64,000 nucleotides of DNA, from contig CH002905.1 of assembly GCA_000149265.1 (NCBI GenBank), positions 9,251 through 73,250 on the forward strand. Reading direction: 5' to 3'. Source of the DNA: Ciona savignyi. Lineage: Eukaryota; Chordata; Ascidiacea; Phlebobranchia; Cionidae. The notes below the pieces were generated by a model that searched no databases, had not been told where the DNA came from, and saw only the letters and a list, made by a program, of their open reading frames with translations. The translations under genes and the position numbers were made by a program. Below, one piece after another: positions 1-10,529 of the stretch (positions are counted from its first letter, which is position 1; the number at the start of each line of letters is the position of its first letter).

Positions 1-496
1 TCCGATTGTTGAAGAACACGGGGACGGATTTATAGCGCTTGACAAGATGCTTTGTTTTGAAAAAAAATGTGCTTCTGACACGAATATTTTTTTGTTAACT
101 GTTCTTGGAAAGACGATTGGTTGGGTAATGAGACCCATGGGTTTATGCTTGCAGAAACAAAACTATGGCAGTCCGGTTGAAATGTTCTGGAATGTTAGAT
201 AACTTGGACCTGGCGTGCACATATCTGACAACCACATATATTGTGTAATTACCCCGGATAACAAGATCGGTTTGTTACCTCAGGGACCCATGCGTTTCCG
301 CTTGCAGAAACGAAGTAAATACTATATAAAGTACACCAAATGAGGTTAGAGACTCTGCTTGCATAAACACATAGCATAAATTCTATTTAAAAAAATATAT
401 GGTTAAACACAAGAAATCCAGTATAAGTACGTTCTTTAATAAAGGTTAATTCCGAGTTCTCCGATAAACATTTTTAGGAATTTAAGGTAACTAGAT
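1..496. repeat. Downstream flank of sulfotransferase block A
   Basis: This stretch holds no gene. It is the 3' flank of copy A and is nearly the same as 18206-18660 (beside copy B) and 25807-26280 (beside copy C), so it belongs to a duplicated block. It includes two short pieces of the TIR element seen elsewhere, around 140-170 and 285-360, recognised by the words ACCCATGCGTTT and GCTTGCAGAAAC and by a TATATAAAG stretch. Confidence 0.7.
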
Positions 497-1448
497 TTAT
501 TTCCCAAGCAAAGCCAACACTCCAAGGGAAAACTTCATTTCTCTCATCATTCTAATCATGATAGGATGGCTTTCCATGTGATCCCTTATAATGGATGCAC
601 CACCATTTGCGTGAGGAAACGGTTTATTAGGAATCTCTTCGCCAAGAAATTCGCACAGTGGAGCCCATCCGTCTTTGAAGTTGTACACAAGCAGCTTGTC
701 CTTTGGTGCATTCTGTAGTAAATGTTGAATAGAGTTATAAGCGCAAACGTAATGTATGTTTGCACACTTACAAGAAGGATGTTTGCGTTGTGGGTTTTAT
801 ATAAACGTTTCATTACCAGCTCGTTTCTGTCAAATTTGGACCAAGGCCAACGTCGGCGCGAAGATAGAACAACTTGCACTATAAAAAGTTTTTGTATAAA
901 AAAGTAGTTTTCGACCCTTATGCTATGTCAACTTTAAATAATCACGTGTCGGCTTAAACTGAATACCACATCTAAGTGCAGGCTACATACTGGTAGACTC
1001 TGTAAAACGAAAATATTGCCAACCAGAATACGAAAACTTGCATCAGTATATACAAAAGGTCAGAATCAATCGACGTCATTTGAGTTAGGAGGCTTCGGTA
1101 CCAAGAATCCTCGTCTCGAATAGAAACCACAATCTGTACACAGTGCAATTATAAATCGTGTCCTATTTGAAGACGTGTCGTAAATGCTGATCTTACTTTG
1201 GCATTTGGGTAAACCTTTAAGATTTCCTCCCAAAACAGATAACATGGACTATCGAGGACTGCATCAACGCCTTTATACATTCTCTTAAAGTCCTCAGCTG
1301 TTCCTCCATATTTTATTAGCTTGCGCCATTCCTTTCCCAGGTACCACGAGTTTTCGAGCCAATCGTATGTATTGTATCCAAACTCTTGGAACACTGCTGT
1401 CATGGTTTTAGTACCAGTTTTGGCATAACCGGCATAAATGACCTTCAT
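497..1448 (-). pseudogene. Sulfotransferase-like gene, copy A, damaged
   Basis: Four exons can be placed by comparison with the intact copies: exon 1 at 1197-1448 (84 codons from the ATG at 1448), exon 2 at 991-1133, exon 3 at 772-878, and exon 4 from 712 down to 497. Exon 1 holds the P-loop AKTGTKT at residues 9-15 and is intact. Exon 2 is 143 nt where the intact copies have 145, so the frame shifts. Exon 4 stops after the LALLG of the membrane segment and has lost the tail ending in WLKTW, apparently by a deletion. The protein would be a PAPS-dependent sulfotransferase of the P-loop family (Sulfotransfer_4 type). I call it a pseudogene; the splice sites are still in place. Confidence 0.75.
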
Positions 1449-2568
1449 TCTTTCCTTTTGTTGCTAAAGATGCTGAATTAAGTCAATGAGAGACGTATAG
1501 GCTAGCTACGTTCTTCGCAGTAATCAGTTTTTATTTGCCAAGGTTAGCAAATGCTACATTAATGATTAACCCTAAAGATATTGACTTTTAAAGCGTATCA
1601 TTTTGCGGGTTGTCGGAGGCCATTTAAAGTCGTTAAGAAGTGCGGAAAATGAACATCGAAGAAGTTTGGTTACCCAAAAACCTATCCGTTTTTGCCAGCA
1701 GAAACAAACGGCATACTCGGTGTATAAAATATACTGTGGAACTCTGTTTGCGCAAACGTATTAACCTAGTTGTTATTTTGCAAACCGTGGTGATAAGCAA
1801 GTGGTAGACACAATCGAGTTTAAATTCAGGACTTATAGTCAATATGGCGAAGATACTTTCGCACATGAACGTTAACATAAAACATAGGTAATGAATTCAA
1901 ATTTGTGCATTAAGCTCCAGAAAATCAAATACTAAAACAGTTAAGTATGATTAACAAACGCTAATCAGTAATACTTTTATGTTACCACGAAAAACCACCT
2001 AAAGTAAAAATACACAGGTAAATAAAGTACATATTACAATTATATACACATCCAAGGTAGAAGTTGTTACGTAGCGATGTCAGACCGTTGACCGCAAATA
2101 TTTTTTTCTGTTTCTGGAGACCGATTCTCTCTTTTTGAACTGCATAGCGCTTCAAATGCGTCATGCAGCATTCGTGCACTAATTTTGTTTTACATGGCCG
2201 TAACCTATTGCCAACTCATACGGCCGTAACCTACTGGTCGCATTGCTGTCGACGGCGATCAACCAAGTTTTCTACTGATCTCTCCAATGCAAACTAACAT
2301 TACAATAAAGGCTGTTACTGCAAATTCTGCTTAGACTTTTTTACTATAAATAATTAAAGTCTCGACATTCAACCTAAACTTAAATCCCTTCTAACTGTAA
2401 ACATCTACCAAGTTTTTAACCACGATGTTACCGAGTTCATCCCTTTTTGTTGCTATAGAGTATAAATGCTCGATTAAGTCAAGAGTATACCTGTAGACGG
2501 GCTACGTTTTTATGCACAGTCATCAGTTTAATTCGCTAAATTTAGCAAATGCTACGTTAATAACTAAA
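1449..2568. repeat. Upstream flank of sulfotransferase block A
   Basis: There is no coding sequence here. The stretch matches the upstream DNA of copies B, C, D, E and F. Around 1670-1815 it contains a copy of the TIR element end: the words GCCAGCAGAAACAAACGGCA, then TGTATAAAATATAC, then TGGTAGACACAATCGAG. The rest is AT-rich block sequence. Short open frames here are not supported. Confidence 0.6.
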
Positions 2569-2708
2569 GAGGTCAACCACGTGTTTAACCACCACTATTT
2601 GTAAACCACATGTTGTATGCCATATATTCATGCTACAGGGTCCCTAGCCACAATTTGTATTTTATACACCGAGTAAGTGTATTTTGTTTCTGCAAGCATA
2701 AACGCATG
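2569..2708 (+). mobile_element. Satellite-bearing TIR element, left end (split copy)
   Basis: This is the left terminal region of the nonautonomous inverted-repeat element that recurs across the first 39 kb. It starts near GGTCAACCACGTGTTTAACC and runs through ATTTTATACACCGAG to CTGCAAGCATAAACGCATG. The BEL/Pao element at 2709-9475 interrupts it, and its continuation lies at 9476-9740. Unsplit copies at 35033 and 36303 show the sequence across the join. Confidence 0.75.
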
Positions 2709-3115
2709 TGTAGTGAACACGTCTGGCTTGTTTTGCTCTTAAGTTTTCTCTGTGTATCATGGGCTAAAAAATGCTCGTGTCTCTCTCCCCAGTTTTATTA
2801 GGGGACTTGTAACGAGTAGTGAACGAGATGGTAACGAATTGTAAACGAGTTGTAACTATCTGGAAACGAGATTTTCTAAATTTATGGCTCTACACGGCAA
2901 AAACTTAAACTGTTCAATTAATCTGGTCTAAAAGCTGTTCAAAAAAGGTTAATCAAAAATGTTCTTATTGTCAGATATTAGCAAAATTTAAAGCAGTCTC
3001 ATTGGACAAGAAATATAAATCTAGAATTGTCAACAATGTGTTGCAAATCACTGAAGCGAACAGAAAAATAATAAATTTCAATCGGGGACAAATTTAAGTG
3101 AGTTTGGTTGTAACA
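2709..3115 (-). repeat. BEL/Pao LTR (3' LTR in element sense)
   Basis: This 407-bp terminal repeat begins TGTAGTGAACACG and ends GGTTGTAACA on the plus strand, so it has TG...CA borders. It pairs with 9069-9475. The purine-rich stretch that usually precedes a 3' LTR lies just inside, reading TTTGGGGCCGGTA on the minus strand. Confidence 0.93.
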
Positions 3116-3221
3116 TACCGGCCCCAAATAATGGAATGGGAGGATTATATTATTTAAAACAAAAACAAACAAACGAACAATGCATTACAAAATTGACAAA
3201 TGTCTGGTGTGGGAGGCAGTT

Positions 3222-4916
3222 TCACGCCTCTTCGAGGAGACAAATCTTACGAATATCTCTGTCATATGTAGCATTAGTTGTTCTGACACGTACACGCCGA
3301 ACAACTCCATCGCGATCGGGAAATGTTTTTTCGATGATTCCCATAGGCCAGGAACCGCGTCTGCTGGTCTCGTTGGCAATTAAAACGAGAGCTCCAGGTG
3401 CAAAGTTTTTGGTGGGCTGCAGCCATTTTTGTCTTGACTGCAGCAGTGGCAGGTACTCCTTGGTCCATCGATACCAAAATTGGTCTGCAAGCCATTGGAC
3501 AAGTTTCCAGAACTTCTTGTATCCATCCGCCTTTATAAATTGATCTGGGGAAAGTGAGGTTTCCAATCTACCAAGTAGAATAGAACTTGGCGTGAGCGCC
3601 TTCAAATCTTGCGGATTGGTGCTTACAGGTGTAAATGGACGGTCATTGAGTATTCTTTCAACTTCTGTCATGAAGGTAGACAGCTGTTCATCTGTCAAAG
3701 TCCTTTCACATGTTAGATAACGCAGAATCTTTCTTACAGAGCGAATGATACGTTCCCAAATTCCTCCCTGGTGGCTTGCTGCGGGTGGATTAAAGTACCA
3801 TTTGATTTCTTCACTCATCATAGAGTTGCTAATCTGATCCTTGTTTAAACGTTGTAGTCCTTCACGAAGCTCACGTTCAGCTCCTACAAAGTTTGTTCCG
3901 TTGTCACTCCGTATAATCTTTGTTCTTCCTCTCCTGTTCATGAAACGTCTGAAGGCATGAAGGAATGAACTAGTATCAAGTGAGTGGGCTACTTCTATAT
4001 GCACTGCACGTGTTGCCATGCAGGTAAAGATGCACCCAAATCTTTTTACTTGGCTTCTACCGATCTTGACGAATAATGGTCCCATATAGTCTACTCCTAC
4101 AGAAGTAAATGGGTGTTGACCTGGCGTTACTCTATCGACAGGCAATGGTGCCATGATTTGTTCTCCTATTTTTGAATTCCATTTGCGACAAACTGTACAA
4201 TCCTTTATCGCTCGTTTAACAGCCGAGTGTCCCTTTATAATCCAATATTGTTCTCTTGTAGCAGCAAGAACATGTAGAGTGCCGCTGTGTCCTTCTCGTT
4301 GATGATAATTATGTATGATGATGTCTGTCAGATGATGATCATGTGGAAGTAGGATTTGATGCTTGCTATCAAATGGCAAGGGTGATCTTTGTAGTCGTCC
4401 TCCTACTCTTAAGATTCCATCAAGCTTGAATGGTTTCAGTTTGGCTAGCTGTGTCCCTTTGTATGCGGATGAGGTCATGGTGTCCTTGTAGGTGCAGGTT
4501 TCGTCCATACCTGCATGTTCAGGTAACTCCTTCATAGCAGTGGCGAAGGAGTGTCTTTGTACTAATCTAATTATGTCCAGTTTAGCAAAATTCACCTCTT
4601 CTGGTGATAGAAATGGTTCAGGTGTTACTTGTTGCCTCCGCAAGTATTTGTTGATCAGGTAGGTTTTGTATCGGTTGATCCAGGCAGCCGAGCGCTGTAA
4701 CCTAGTGAAAGATGAATGAAAATGAATTAGTTGTGTTAGGCTATCAGTTGACTCCTGTACAGTTTGTACTAGTTTTGCAGTTTCCATTTTTAGTTCTGAA
4801 AGGGTTTCGCTGGATCCTGGTAACACGTCCGGCCTTTTGGGCCAATACGTTTCTTCTTGTTTCAGAAATTCTGGTCCATTGAACCACAGTTTGGCTTCTT
4901 TAAGTTGTTTGGGCAT
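3222..4916 (-). CDS. BEL/Pao integrase region (fossil part)
   Basis: This is the integrase part of the BEL/Pao element. An HHCC zinc module (HNYHQREGH ... CTVCRKW) is followed by the DDE core: the first Asp in VGVDYMGPL, the second in IRSDNGTNFVGAE, and the Glu in GGIWERIIRSVRK. A C-terminal segment ending in RDIRKICLLEEA resembles the terminal domain of Pao-type pol proteins. Integrase inserts the cDNA copy and makes the 5-bp target duplication seen here. It forms the last part of the pol region. Confidence 0.9.
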   Translation of the reverse strand: MPKQLKEAKLWFNGPEFLKQEETYWPKRPDVLPGSSETLSELKMETAKLVQTVQESTDSLTQLIHFHSSFTRLQRSAAWINRYKTYLINKYLRRQQVTPEPFLSPEEVNFAKLDIIRLVQRHSFATAMKELPEHAGMDETCTYKDTMTSSAYKGTQLAKLKPFKLDGILRVGGRLQRSPLPFDSKHQILLPHDHHLTDIIIHNYHQREGHSGTLHVLAATREQYWIIKGHSAVKRAIKDCTVCRKWNSKIGEQIMAPLPVDRVTPGQHPFTSVGVDYMGPLFVKIGRSQVKRFGCIFTCMATRAVHIEVAHSLDTSSFLHAFRRFMNRRGRTKIIRSDNGTNFVGAERELREGLQRLNKDQISNSMMSEEIKWYFNPPAASHQGGIWERIIRSVRKILRYLTCERTLTDEQLSTFMTEVERILNDRPFTPVSTNPQDLKALTPSSILLGRLETSLSPDQFIKADGYKKFWKLVQWLADQFWYRWTKEYLPLLQSRQKWLQPTKNFAPGALVLIANETSRRGSWPMGIIEKTFPDRDGVVRRVRVRTTNATYDRDIRKICLLEEA

Positions 4917-5293
4917 AAGTCCACGTGAAGCTATGTCAGCAGGATTTATCTTGGTCCCTACATAACGCCACTGGCTTGGTTCGCTGTTCTGACGAATAAA
5001 TGCAATACGGTTGGCTACATAAGTTTTGAATCTTTTCGCTTCGTTGTTTATGTAATGTATAACTGATGTAGAGTCAGTCCAGAATATGACTCTTGAAATG
5101 TTGCATTCCAGTTCCTTCGTAACAATCCCTTTTAATTTTTACAGATGTTACAGCAGCTGTAAGCTCCAGTCGCGGAATTGTTACTGGCTTGGAAGGAGAA
5201 ACTCTTGATTTTCCCATTACAAATATGCTGTTCCATGTATCGTTTTCCCTGTAGCGTAGATAGCACACGGCTCCACATCCTGATTCACTTGCA

Positions 5294-8053
5294 TCAGAAA
5301 AAGCAATGAAGTTCATACTGAGGCTTGAATTTTGTTGTTCCAGATTTGAAGCATCTAGGTATAGTCACTTGTTCTAAATTCGGTAAGTCATTTAACCACT
5401 TGATCCATGTTTGTCGTAATGCAGTAGATACAGTTTCATCCCAGCCGATTCCATCGATGCATGTTTTTTGCAGAACTTTCTTGATTGGTAAAACGAATGG
5501 TTGTACGAATCCCATAGGGTCATAGATTTGACTCACCATCGAGAGTATTCCTCTTCTTGTTGGTGGTTTCATTTGTATTTGAACTTTTATTTCAAAGTTG
5601 TCAGTTTCTGTATTCCAGTAAACTCCAAGTGCCTTGTCCACAGGTAGTACACAGTTCAGGTCTAAATCCTTTAGTGAAGGTGCTTGTTCCTTTAACGGGA
5701 TGTGTTGTAATACTTCTCTCTTGTTGCTAACAAACTTTGTCAGATGGAAACCGCCACACTTTAGCAATGCAGTCAGTTCCTTTATCAGTTGAACTGCTTC
5801 GTCCTTTGTCTGTACAGATTTTAGACAGTCATCGACATAGAAACTTCGTCGAATGGTGGATAGTGTAGTTTCACTTGCTCCTATTTCATTGTCTTCTGCT
5901 ACTTTCTGCAGGGCGAAAGAAGCACAGCTTGGTGATGAAGTAGCTCCAAAGAGATGAACTAGCATCTGGTAGTCTTCAGGTGGCTTTGATAAATCTCCCG
6001 CTGGCCACCATAGGAATCGTAAGGCATTCCAGTCGGTTGGCTTTACATGTACTTGGTAAAACATGCTCTTAATATCAGCAATAAATGCTATGGGCTCTTG
6101 TCTAAAACGTAGAAGTACTCCAACTAATGAGTTAGTCAGGTCCGGTCCTTGTAATAAGGCATCATTAAGTGATGTTCCATTAAATGTAGCAGCACAGTCA
6201 AATACTATGCGAAACTTCTTACCAGTACAATGATGCGGTATGTACCAGGTTCTGTCACATATTCCTGAGTTGTCTTCTGGTGGGACTTTCCTTGCATATC
6301 CCATTTCAAGTGATTCATCCATCTTCTCTTTATATTTACGAAGTAGCTCCGCATCACCTTGTAGTTTCTTCTTAAGATGGTGGAGTCGTTTCGTTGCCAT
6401 ACATCGGTTGTAGGGTAGAGTTATATCATTTCTTTTCCAAGGCAAACCAAGGGTATAATGCCCATTTCTTTTCTCGATGGTGCTTCTCATAGTGGTTAGT
6501 GCTCTTTGGTCTTCTATCGATAATGCTAAATCATCAGTTTTGTCCTCATCTAGAAAGTCTCGGTCAAACATGGTCAGCATCTGCTGATGAAGATTGGAGT
6601 TGCCCTCATGAACAGCATTTATTCTCACGTCATGCTGTCCCTTCTGAAATTTGTCTGTTCCGAAAAGTGCCCATCCTAGTCTGGTATGGATGGCTTGTGG
6701 TTCATTTGGTCCGCCGGTTCGTATGTTGGTGATCTTCAGTGCCTCTGACATGTCAGCTCCTATTAACAGGTCAATTTCTTGGTAATCCATTTCAGGGAAT
6801 GAAAGTCCTTGTAAATGATCATATCTATGCACATCCGCATTTGTAGGTATGCTATCCTTTAGATTTGGTAAGTTCGGTATAGCCATTATATTGTTGAGGT
6901 AATAGGCCCTTTTTTCATATATGCCTTGTACCGAAAGTGATACTCGGTGTCCTGTCTGTGTAGCAGAGCAATTTATTCCGCTCAGTGTACGTTTGACTTT
7001 TGGCCCATTGAGGCCTAGCTTATCCATTAAACGTTTGGTGCAAAATGTCATTTCTGAGCCTTCATCTAAAAAAGCATAAGTGGTTACTTGATTGTTCTCT
7101 GAGGTCCCCCATGCTTTTATGGGTACAACTTTCAGTCTGGTCTTGCTCTTTGACGTTGCTCTTGAAGTAGTTGCAGTCACGTTGGCAGCTATTTCTGTTT
7201 TCTTTTGTGGAAATGATGACTCATTTGCTGAGTGCTGAATTGTCATTGTGTCTGTGCTTTTCTGCACATGAAGTAGTGTATGATGTGGGCTGTGACAAAT
7301 TTTGCATCGTCCCTTAAGATTACATTGGTCGCTTCTGTGTCCGTTACCTAGACAATTAAAGCAGATTTTATTTGCTTTGCATTCTGTTTTGTTAATCTGA
7401 TTTATAATTTCCCAGCGCTGCATTGCTGGTTTTGATCTGAATTGTTCACATCCCCATAAATAATTATTTTTCTGACATAGTGTACATGCTGGTCTTGAAT
7501 GTGGTGTATATAAAGCAGTATTTCTTAGTTGGTCTCTTGATTTTTCTTGAGTGGTAAACACAGAGTGATGCTTGGGTTTGGTGTTGGCTGTTCTCCCTTT
7601 GGATTTATTATCAGCAATTGCTCTACCCATAAAATCTTCTGCCATATCGGCATGGTAGTAGAGAAAATCTATCATATTTATGAATGAAACAGTCTTACCT
7701 TGGTGCACTGAACGCCCATGTTTGTTGTGAAAGTCAATTTGTAAAAAGTGAGGTAGGCGTAACATGATTTTCGATATATAATCCCGAGAGTTCAGTAGGT
7801 GATGGTATTTGAGTGATTTTAGCACAACTAGGCAGTTTTCCATACGACTTGCAAATTCGCGTAGTGAGTGTGGTTCAGGCTTTAGTATCGGTCCGTGCAG
7901 GAGTGGGTCGATGTAAGCATCAACTATTTTATCTTCACGTCCATAGATTTTGTGCAGTTTAATGAGTGCTTCTTGCAGTGCTTGTTTAGCTGGTCTTATA
8001 AACAAATAAGGTTCGATTGCCTTATGGGCTTGTCCTACACACATATGTCCCAA
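5294..8053 (-). CDS. BEL/Pao gag C-terminus, protease and reverse transcriptase region (fossil part)
   Basis: This is the central coding region of the BEL/Pao element. From the N-terminus it shows the end of a gag-like segment, two Cys/His knuckles (CFNCLGNGHRSDQC, then CKICHSPHHTLLH), an aspartic-protease-like site in FLDEGSEMTF, and a reverse transcriptase. The RT has the FIADIKSMFYQV block, the FGATSSPSC block and the catalytic YVDD. The usual role is processing of Gag-Pol and copying element RNA into cDNA inside cytoplasmic particles. Confidence 0.9.
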   Translation of the reverse strand: MGHMCVGQAHKAIEPYLFIRPAKQALQEALIKLHKIYGREDKIVDAYIDPLLHGPILKPEPHSLREFASRMENCLVVLKSLKYHHLLNSRDYISKIMLRLPHFLQIDFHNKHGRSVHQGKTVSFINMIDFLYYHADMAEDFMGRAIADNKSKGRTANTKPKHHSVFTTQEKSRDQLRNTALYTPHSRPACTLCQKNNYLWGCEQFRSKPAMQRWEIINQINKTECKANKICFNCLGNGHRSDQCNLKGRCKICHSPHHTLLHVQKSTDTMTIQHSANESSFPQKKTEIAANVTATTSRATSKSKTRLKVVPIKAWGTSENNQVTTYAFLDEGSEMTFCTKRLMDKLGLNGPKVKRTLSGINCSATQTGHRVSLSVQGIYEKRAYYLNNIMAIPNLPNLKDSIPTNADVHRYDHLQGLSFPEMDYQEIDLLIGADMSEALKITNIRTGGPNEPQAIHTRLGWALFGTDKFQKGQHDVRINAVHEGNSNLHQQMLTMFDRDFLDEDKTDDLALSIEDQRALTTMRSTIEKRNGHYTLGLPWKRNDITLPYNRCMATKRLHHLKKKLQGDAELLRKYKEKMDESLEMGYARKVPPEDNSGICDRTWYIPHHCTGKKFRIVFDCAATFNGTSLNDALLQGPDLTNSLVGVLLRFRQEPIAFIADIKSMFYQVHVKPTDWNALRFLWWPAGDLSKPPEDYQMLVHLFGATSSPSCASFALQKVAEDNEIGASETTLSTIRRSFYVDDCLKSVQTKDEAVQLIKELTALLKCGGFHLTKFVSNKREVLQHIPLKEQAPSLKDLDLNCVLPVDKALGVYWNTETDNFEIKVQIQMKPPTRRGILSMVSQIYDPMGFVQPFVLPIKKVLQKTCIDGIGWDETVSTALRQTWIKWLNDLPNLEQVTIPRCFKSGTTKFKPQYELHCFF

Positions 8054-8131
8054 GAAATTTAATTGCTGTGAATAATTGTTTGGTAGTGATTTTACAATGT
8101 CCTCTTCGAATGCTGTCTTGAATCGATGATA

Positions 8132-9031
8132 TTAAAGTGGGTCTCCATTGAATGTAACTAAGTCAACCTTTGGCAAGTTCAACTGTCGCTGTAACATTGT
8201 AGTCAAATTGGTAACAGAGTCTTGATATGTTGACTCCGGCCCCGGTGTATTAATCCGAGTGCAGCCAGTTTGATCTAGTGTTAAAAGGCTACAATGCTGA
8301 ACGGAATGGTTGGGTAACGATGCAACTGCAGGAAATTCTTTACATGATCCTGCAATAATAGAGGGTGATGGTACTTGTGGTGCAAAATTCAGTTGTTGTG
8401 CAGTTTCTTGGTCAGGTTCTACATAGGCATAAAATTGACTATTCTGTTGCTCGCTTTGGTCATTTGATTGAAAGTTTGATAATGGTACTGCTCTTGCATC
8501 TGAATTAACATTATCATTTTGAGTCGGTAAAGAATCCAAATGTGCTAATCCTCTTAATTGGATAGGTTGTCGTGGGCTGATCTCAGACAATTCACTGCTT
8601 AGTGAGTCTATTGGGCTGTAACTGTGTCTTTCTGGCTGTAGGTCAGACTGGGTGTTTTCACTGTTCAATTCAAGTTGATTTTGTATATAAGAAGCTCTCT
8701 GTTTAATATCATCAAGCTGGAACTGTATATCCATCCATAAGCTTTCTTCTAGGTGAGAATCTTCTGTTAGTCTTACTCCCTCTTCTAGGTGGAGTTGAAA
8801 TTCATCTGAACAATCTTTGTGTTTTTTTGCAACTTTAGATAAAGTTATCTTGTCTTTTTCTCTTATTTTCTTTAAGAATATGCTTTCCCATTTGTTAAAA
8901 TGGGACAACAATTGGTCCCTTTTCTGCTTCCATAAAGGTAAGCTTAATATGATGGTGGATCTTTGGTGATCCATAGTCAATGCATTTTCCATGTCAATTT
9001 GAGACATTACTTGAATATGATTCTTGTTCAA
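8132..9031 (-). CDS. BEL/Pao gag-like N-terminal region (fossil part)
   Basis: This is the first coding region after the 5' LTR of the BEL/Pao element. About 300 residues are rich in Gln, Ser and Glu. An amphipathic helical N-terminal part (LLSHFNKWESIFLKKI) and the ending LPKVDLVTFNGDPL are typical of the start of Pao-type gag, where LPKL.LP.F.GDP is common. It would supply the structural protein of the particle. Confidence 0.8.
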   Translation of the reverse strand: MNKNHIQVMSQIDMENALTMDHQRSTIILSLPLWKQKRDQLLSHFNKWESIFLKKIREKDKITLSKVAKKHKDCSDEFQLHLEEGVRLTEDSHLEESLWMDIQFQLDDIKQRASYIQNQLELNSENTQSDLQPERHSYSPIDSLSSELSEISPRQPIQLRGLAHLDSLPTQNDNVNSDARAVPLSNFQSNDQSEQQNSQFYAYVEPDQETAQQLNFAPQVPSPSIIAGSCKEFPAVASLPNHSVQHCSLLTLDQTGCTRINTPGPESTYQDSVTNLTTMLQRQLNLPKVDLVTFNGDPL

Positions 9032-9068
9032 ATATCACTGAAGTGAACCGTTTTTAGAAAATAAAACA

Positions 9069-9475
9069 TGTAGTGAACACGTCTGGCTTGTTTTGCTCTT
9101 AAGTTTTCTCTGTGTATCATGGGCTAAAAAATGCTCGTGTCTCTCTCCCCAGTTTTATTAGGTGACTTGTAACGAGTAGTGAACGAGATGGTAACGAATT
9201 GTAAACGAGTTGTAACTATCTGGAAACGAGATTTTCTAAATTTATGGCTCTACACGGCAAAAACTTAAACTGTTCAATTAATCTGGTCTAAAAGCTGTTC
9301 AAAAAAGGTTAATCAAAAATGTTCTTATTGTCAGATATTAGCAAAATTTAAAGCAGTCTTATTGGACAAGAAATATAAATCTGGAATTGTCAACAATGTG
9401 TTGCAAATCACTGAAGCGAACAGAAAAATAATAAATTTCAATCGGGGACAAATTTAAGTGAGTTTGGTTGTAACA
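9069..9475 (-). repeat. BEL/Pao LTR (5' LTR in element sense)
   Basis: This is the second 407-bp LTR, matching 2709-3115 with about three base differences. It is followed by the GCATG target duplication. The bases just inside the LTR do not begin with TGG, so I could not identify a usual tRNA primer site. Confidence 0.92.
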
Positions 9476-9740
9476 GCATGGGTTCCATGATTATTATTAA
9501 ACCGAACTGCTTTTCCATTTGTAGTTAAAAATGAATAAACGTCTTAACTTTACGAACATTTCACCACAAATGTTTTCAATTAAAGCTTTATTTCAAGCGC
9601 TGTATTGAAATGAAGCTAAATTCTTAAAACAGCCCTATTTAGTTTTTCATGGTTTCAGGGAATCACACTAGGTTTAGTAGATAAGCTTCTGTTTTTACTA
9701 ATGTGGGGCGTGTTATGTAACAATTCTTAAAATAAGTATT
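9476..9740 (+). mobile_element. Satellite-bearing TIR element, continuation after the BEL insertion
   Basis: The stretch continues from 2708 after the inserted BEL/Pao element. The sequence GGGTTCCATGATTAT ... GAATAAACGTCTTAA ... TTTCACCACAAATG matches the unsplit copies at 35177 onward and 36457 onward. It ends inside the first satellite unit (near TATGTAACAATTC), so this copy is short or truncated. Confidence 0.7.
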
Positions 9741-10529
9741 ATTGCCACGAAAGATCTTATTAAGCATTTTTAACAGTTTATTAAATGTGTTTAACAAATA
9801 CCGCCATTAAAATGAGCTTGATATAAATGTAGTTGGTATTTTTGTTTTCTTCATGATTGAAACGCTACATTTGTTTTAGCATAGCCCAATAATCCCAATA
9901 ATTTGATGGGTTCTACCGAATCGACGAAACGTCTGAATCATATACACAACACACTACAATAGCGTCGGTAACACGACGGTGGGTGCGAGGTGATCTGACG
10001 AGTACCCGTGTGTTAATGCCCCTTGCGTTTACCTATAGCTACGGGCATAAAGCTCTTAAAAAGAAGCTTTAACTTAAAACATTTGTGTTGATATGTTCGT
10101 AAATCTAAGACAATTCTAAGGGCTTCCACTTCACTAATGTATTATTGAATCGTGGGCACTGTCGGTTGTTTTCCCTCTGTATATACAGAATCTTGCACAT
10201 AATAAAATACAGTTGATGACACAATTGTTTACAATACCAAAGAAACAATTTTGTGGAGTTAGGTTGTATGGTCTACGAAATGCCGCGCTTATCCAGTTTT
10301 CGACATTATTCCAATAAGCATTGATTTTGGGCCAAAAATAGAATAGGTGGGTTAAGGTTTCTGGTTCGATTTAGCAAAATCCGCACCGAGTTAGTGTCCT
10401 TGAATCCCAAACGATGTTATTTATCATTGGTTACTACAGCTCTGTTATTTAGTTTAATTTAAAAGGAGCGGTACCGAGTTTCTATATAAGGTACAAAATA
10501 ATTATCACAGTAAATGTGTCCCAGTTTTC
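9741..10529. other. Non-coding stretch with a SINE fragment
   Basis: No gene is visible. From about 9895 to 10060 there is a diverged 3' half of the tRNA-derived SINE on the plus strand (GATGGGTTCTACCGAAT, ACACACTACAATAGC, GCGAGGTGATCTGACGA, then a decayed CCCATTCACGGGG-like stretch). I see nothing else in the remainder. Confidence 0.6.

Larger units (their letters stand above)
2709..9475 (-). mobile_element. BEL/Pao LTR retrotransposon
   Basis: The element is 6.8 kb, with two 407-bp LTRs and a 5-bp target duplication, GCATG, at 2704-2708 and 9476-9480. It reads on the minus strand in BEL order: gag-like region (about 8.1-9.0 kb), zinc knuckle, protease and reverse transcriptase (about 5.3-8.0 kb), RNase H-like region (near 5.1-5.3 kb), integrase (about 3.2-4.9 kb). 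Family marks are a CCHC knuckle in CFNCLGNGHRSDQC, the RT motif YVDD, and an integrase ending in SHQGGIWER typical of Pao-type elements. The coding region has about three breaks, so I treat it as a recent but dead copy. The LTRs differ at about 3 of 407 positions, which suggests a young insertion. Confidence 0.93.

Noticed and set aside
586-907. Open frames on the plus strand or in other frames over sulfotransferase exons 3 and 4 (also at copies B, C, D and F)
   Set aside because: They are shadows of the exons, recurring only because the exon sequences recur.
3136-3543. Plus-strand frames of 60-135 residues within the BEL/Pao and Ty3-type elements
   Set aside because: They lie opposite the pol coding strand and have no independent features.
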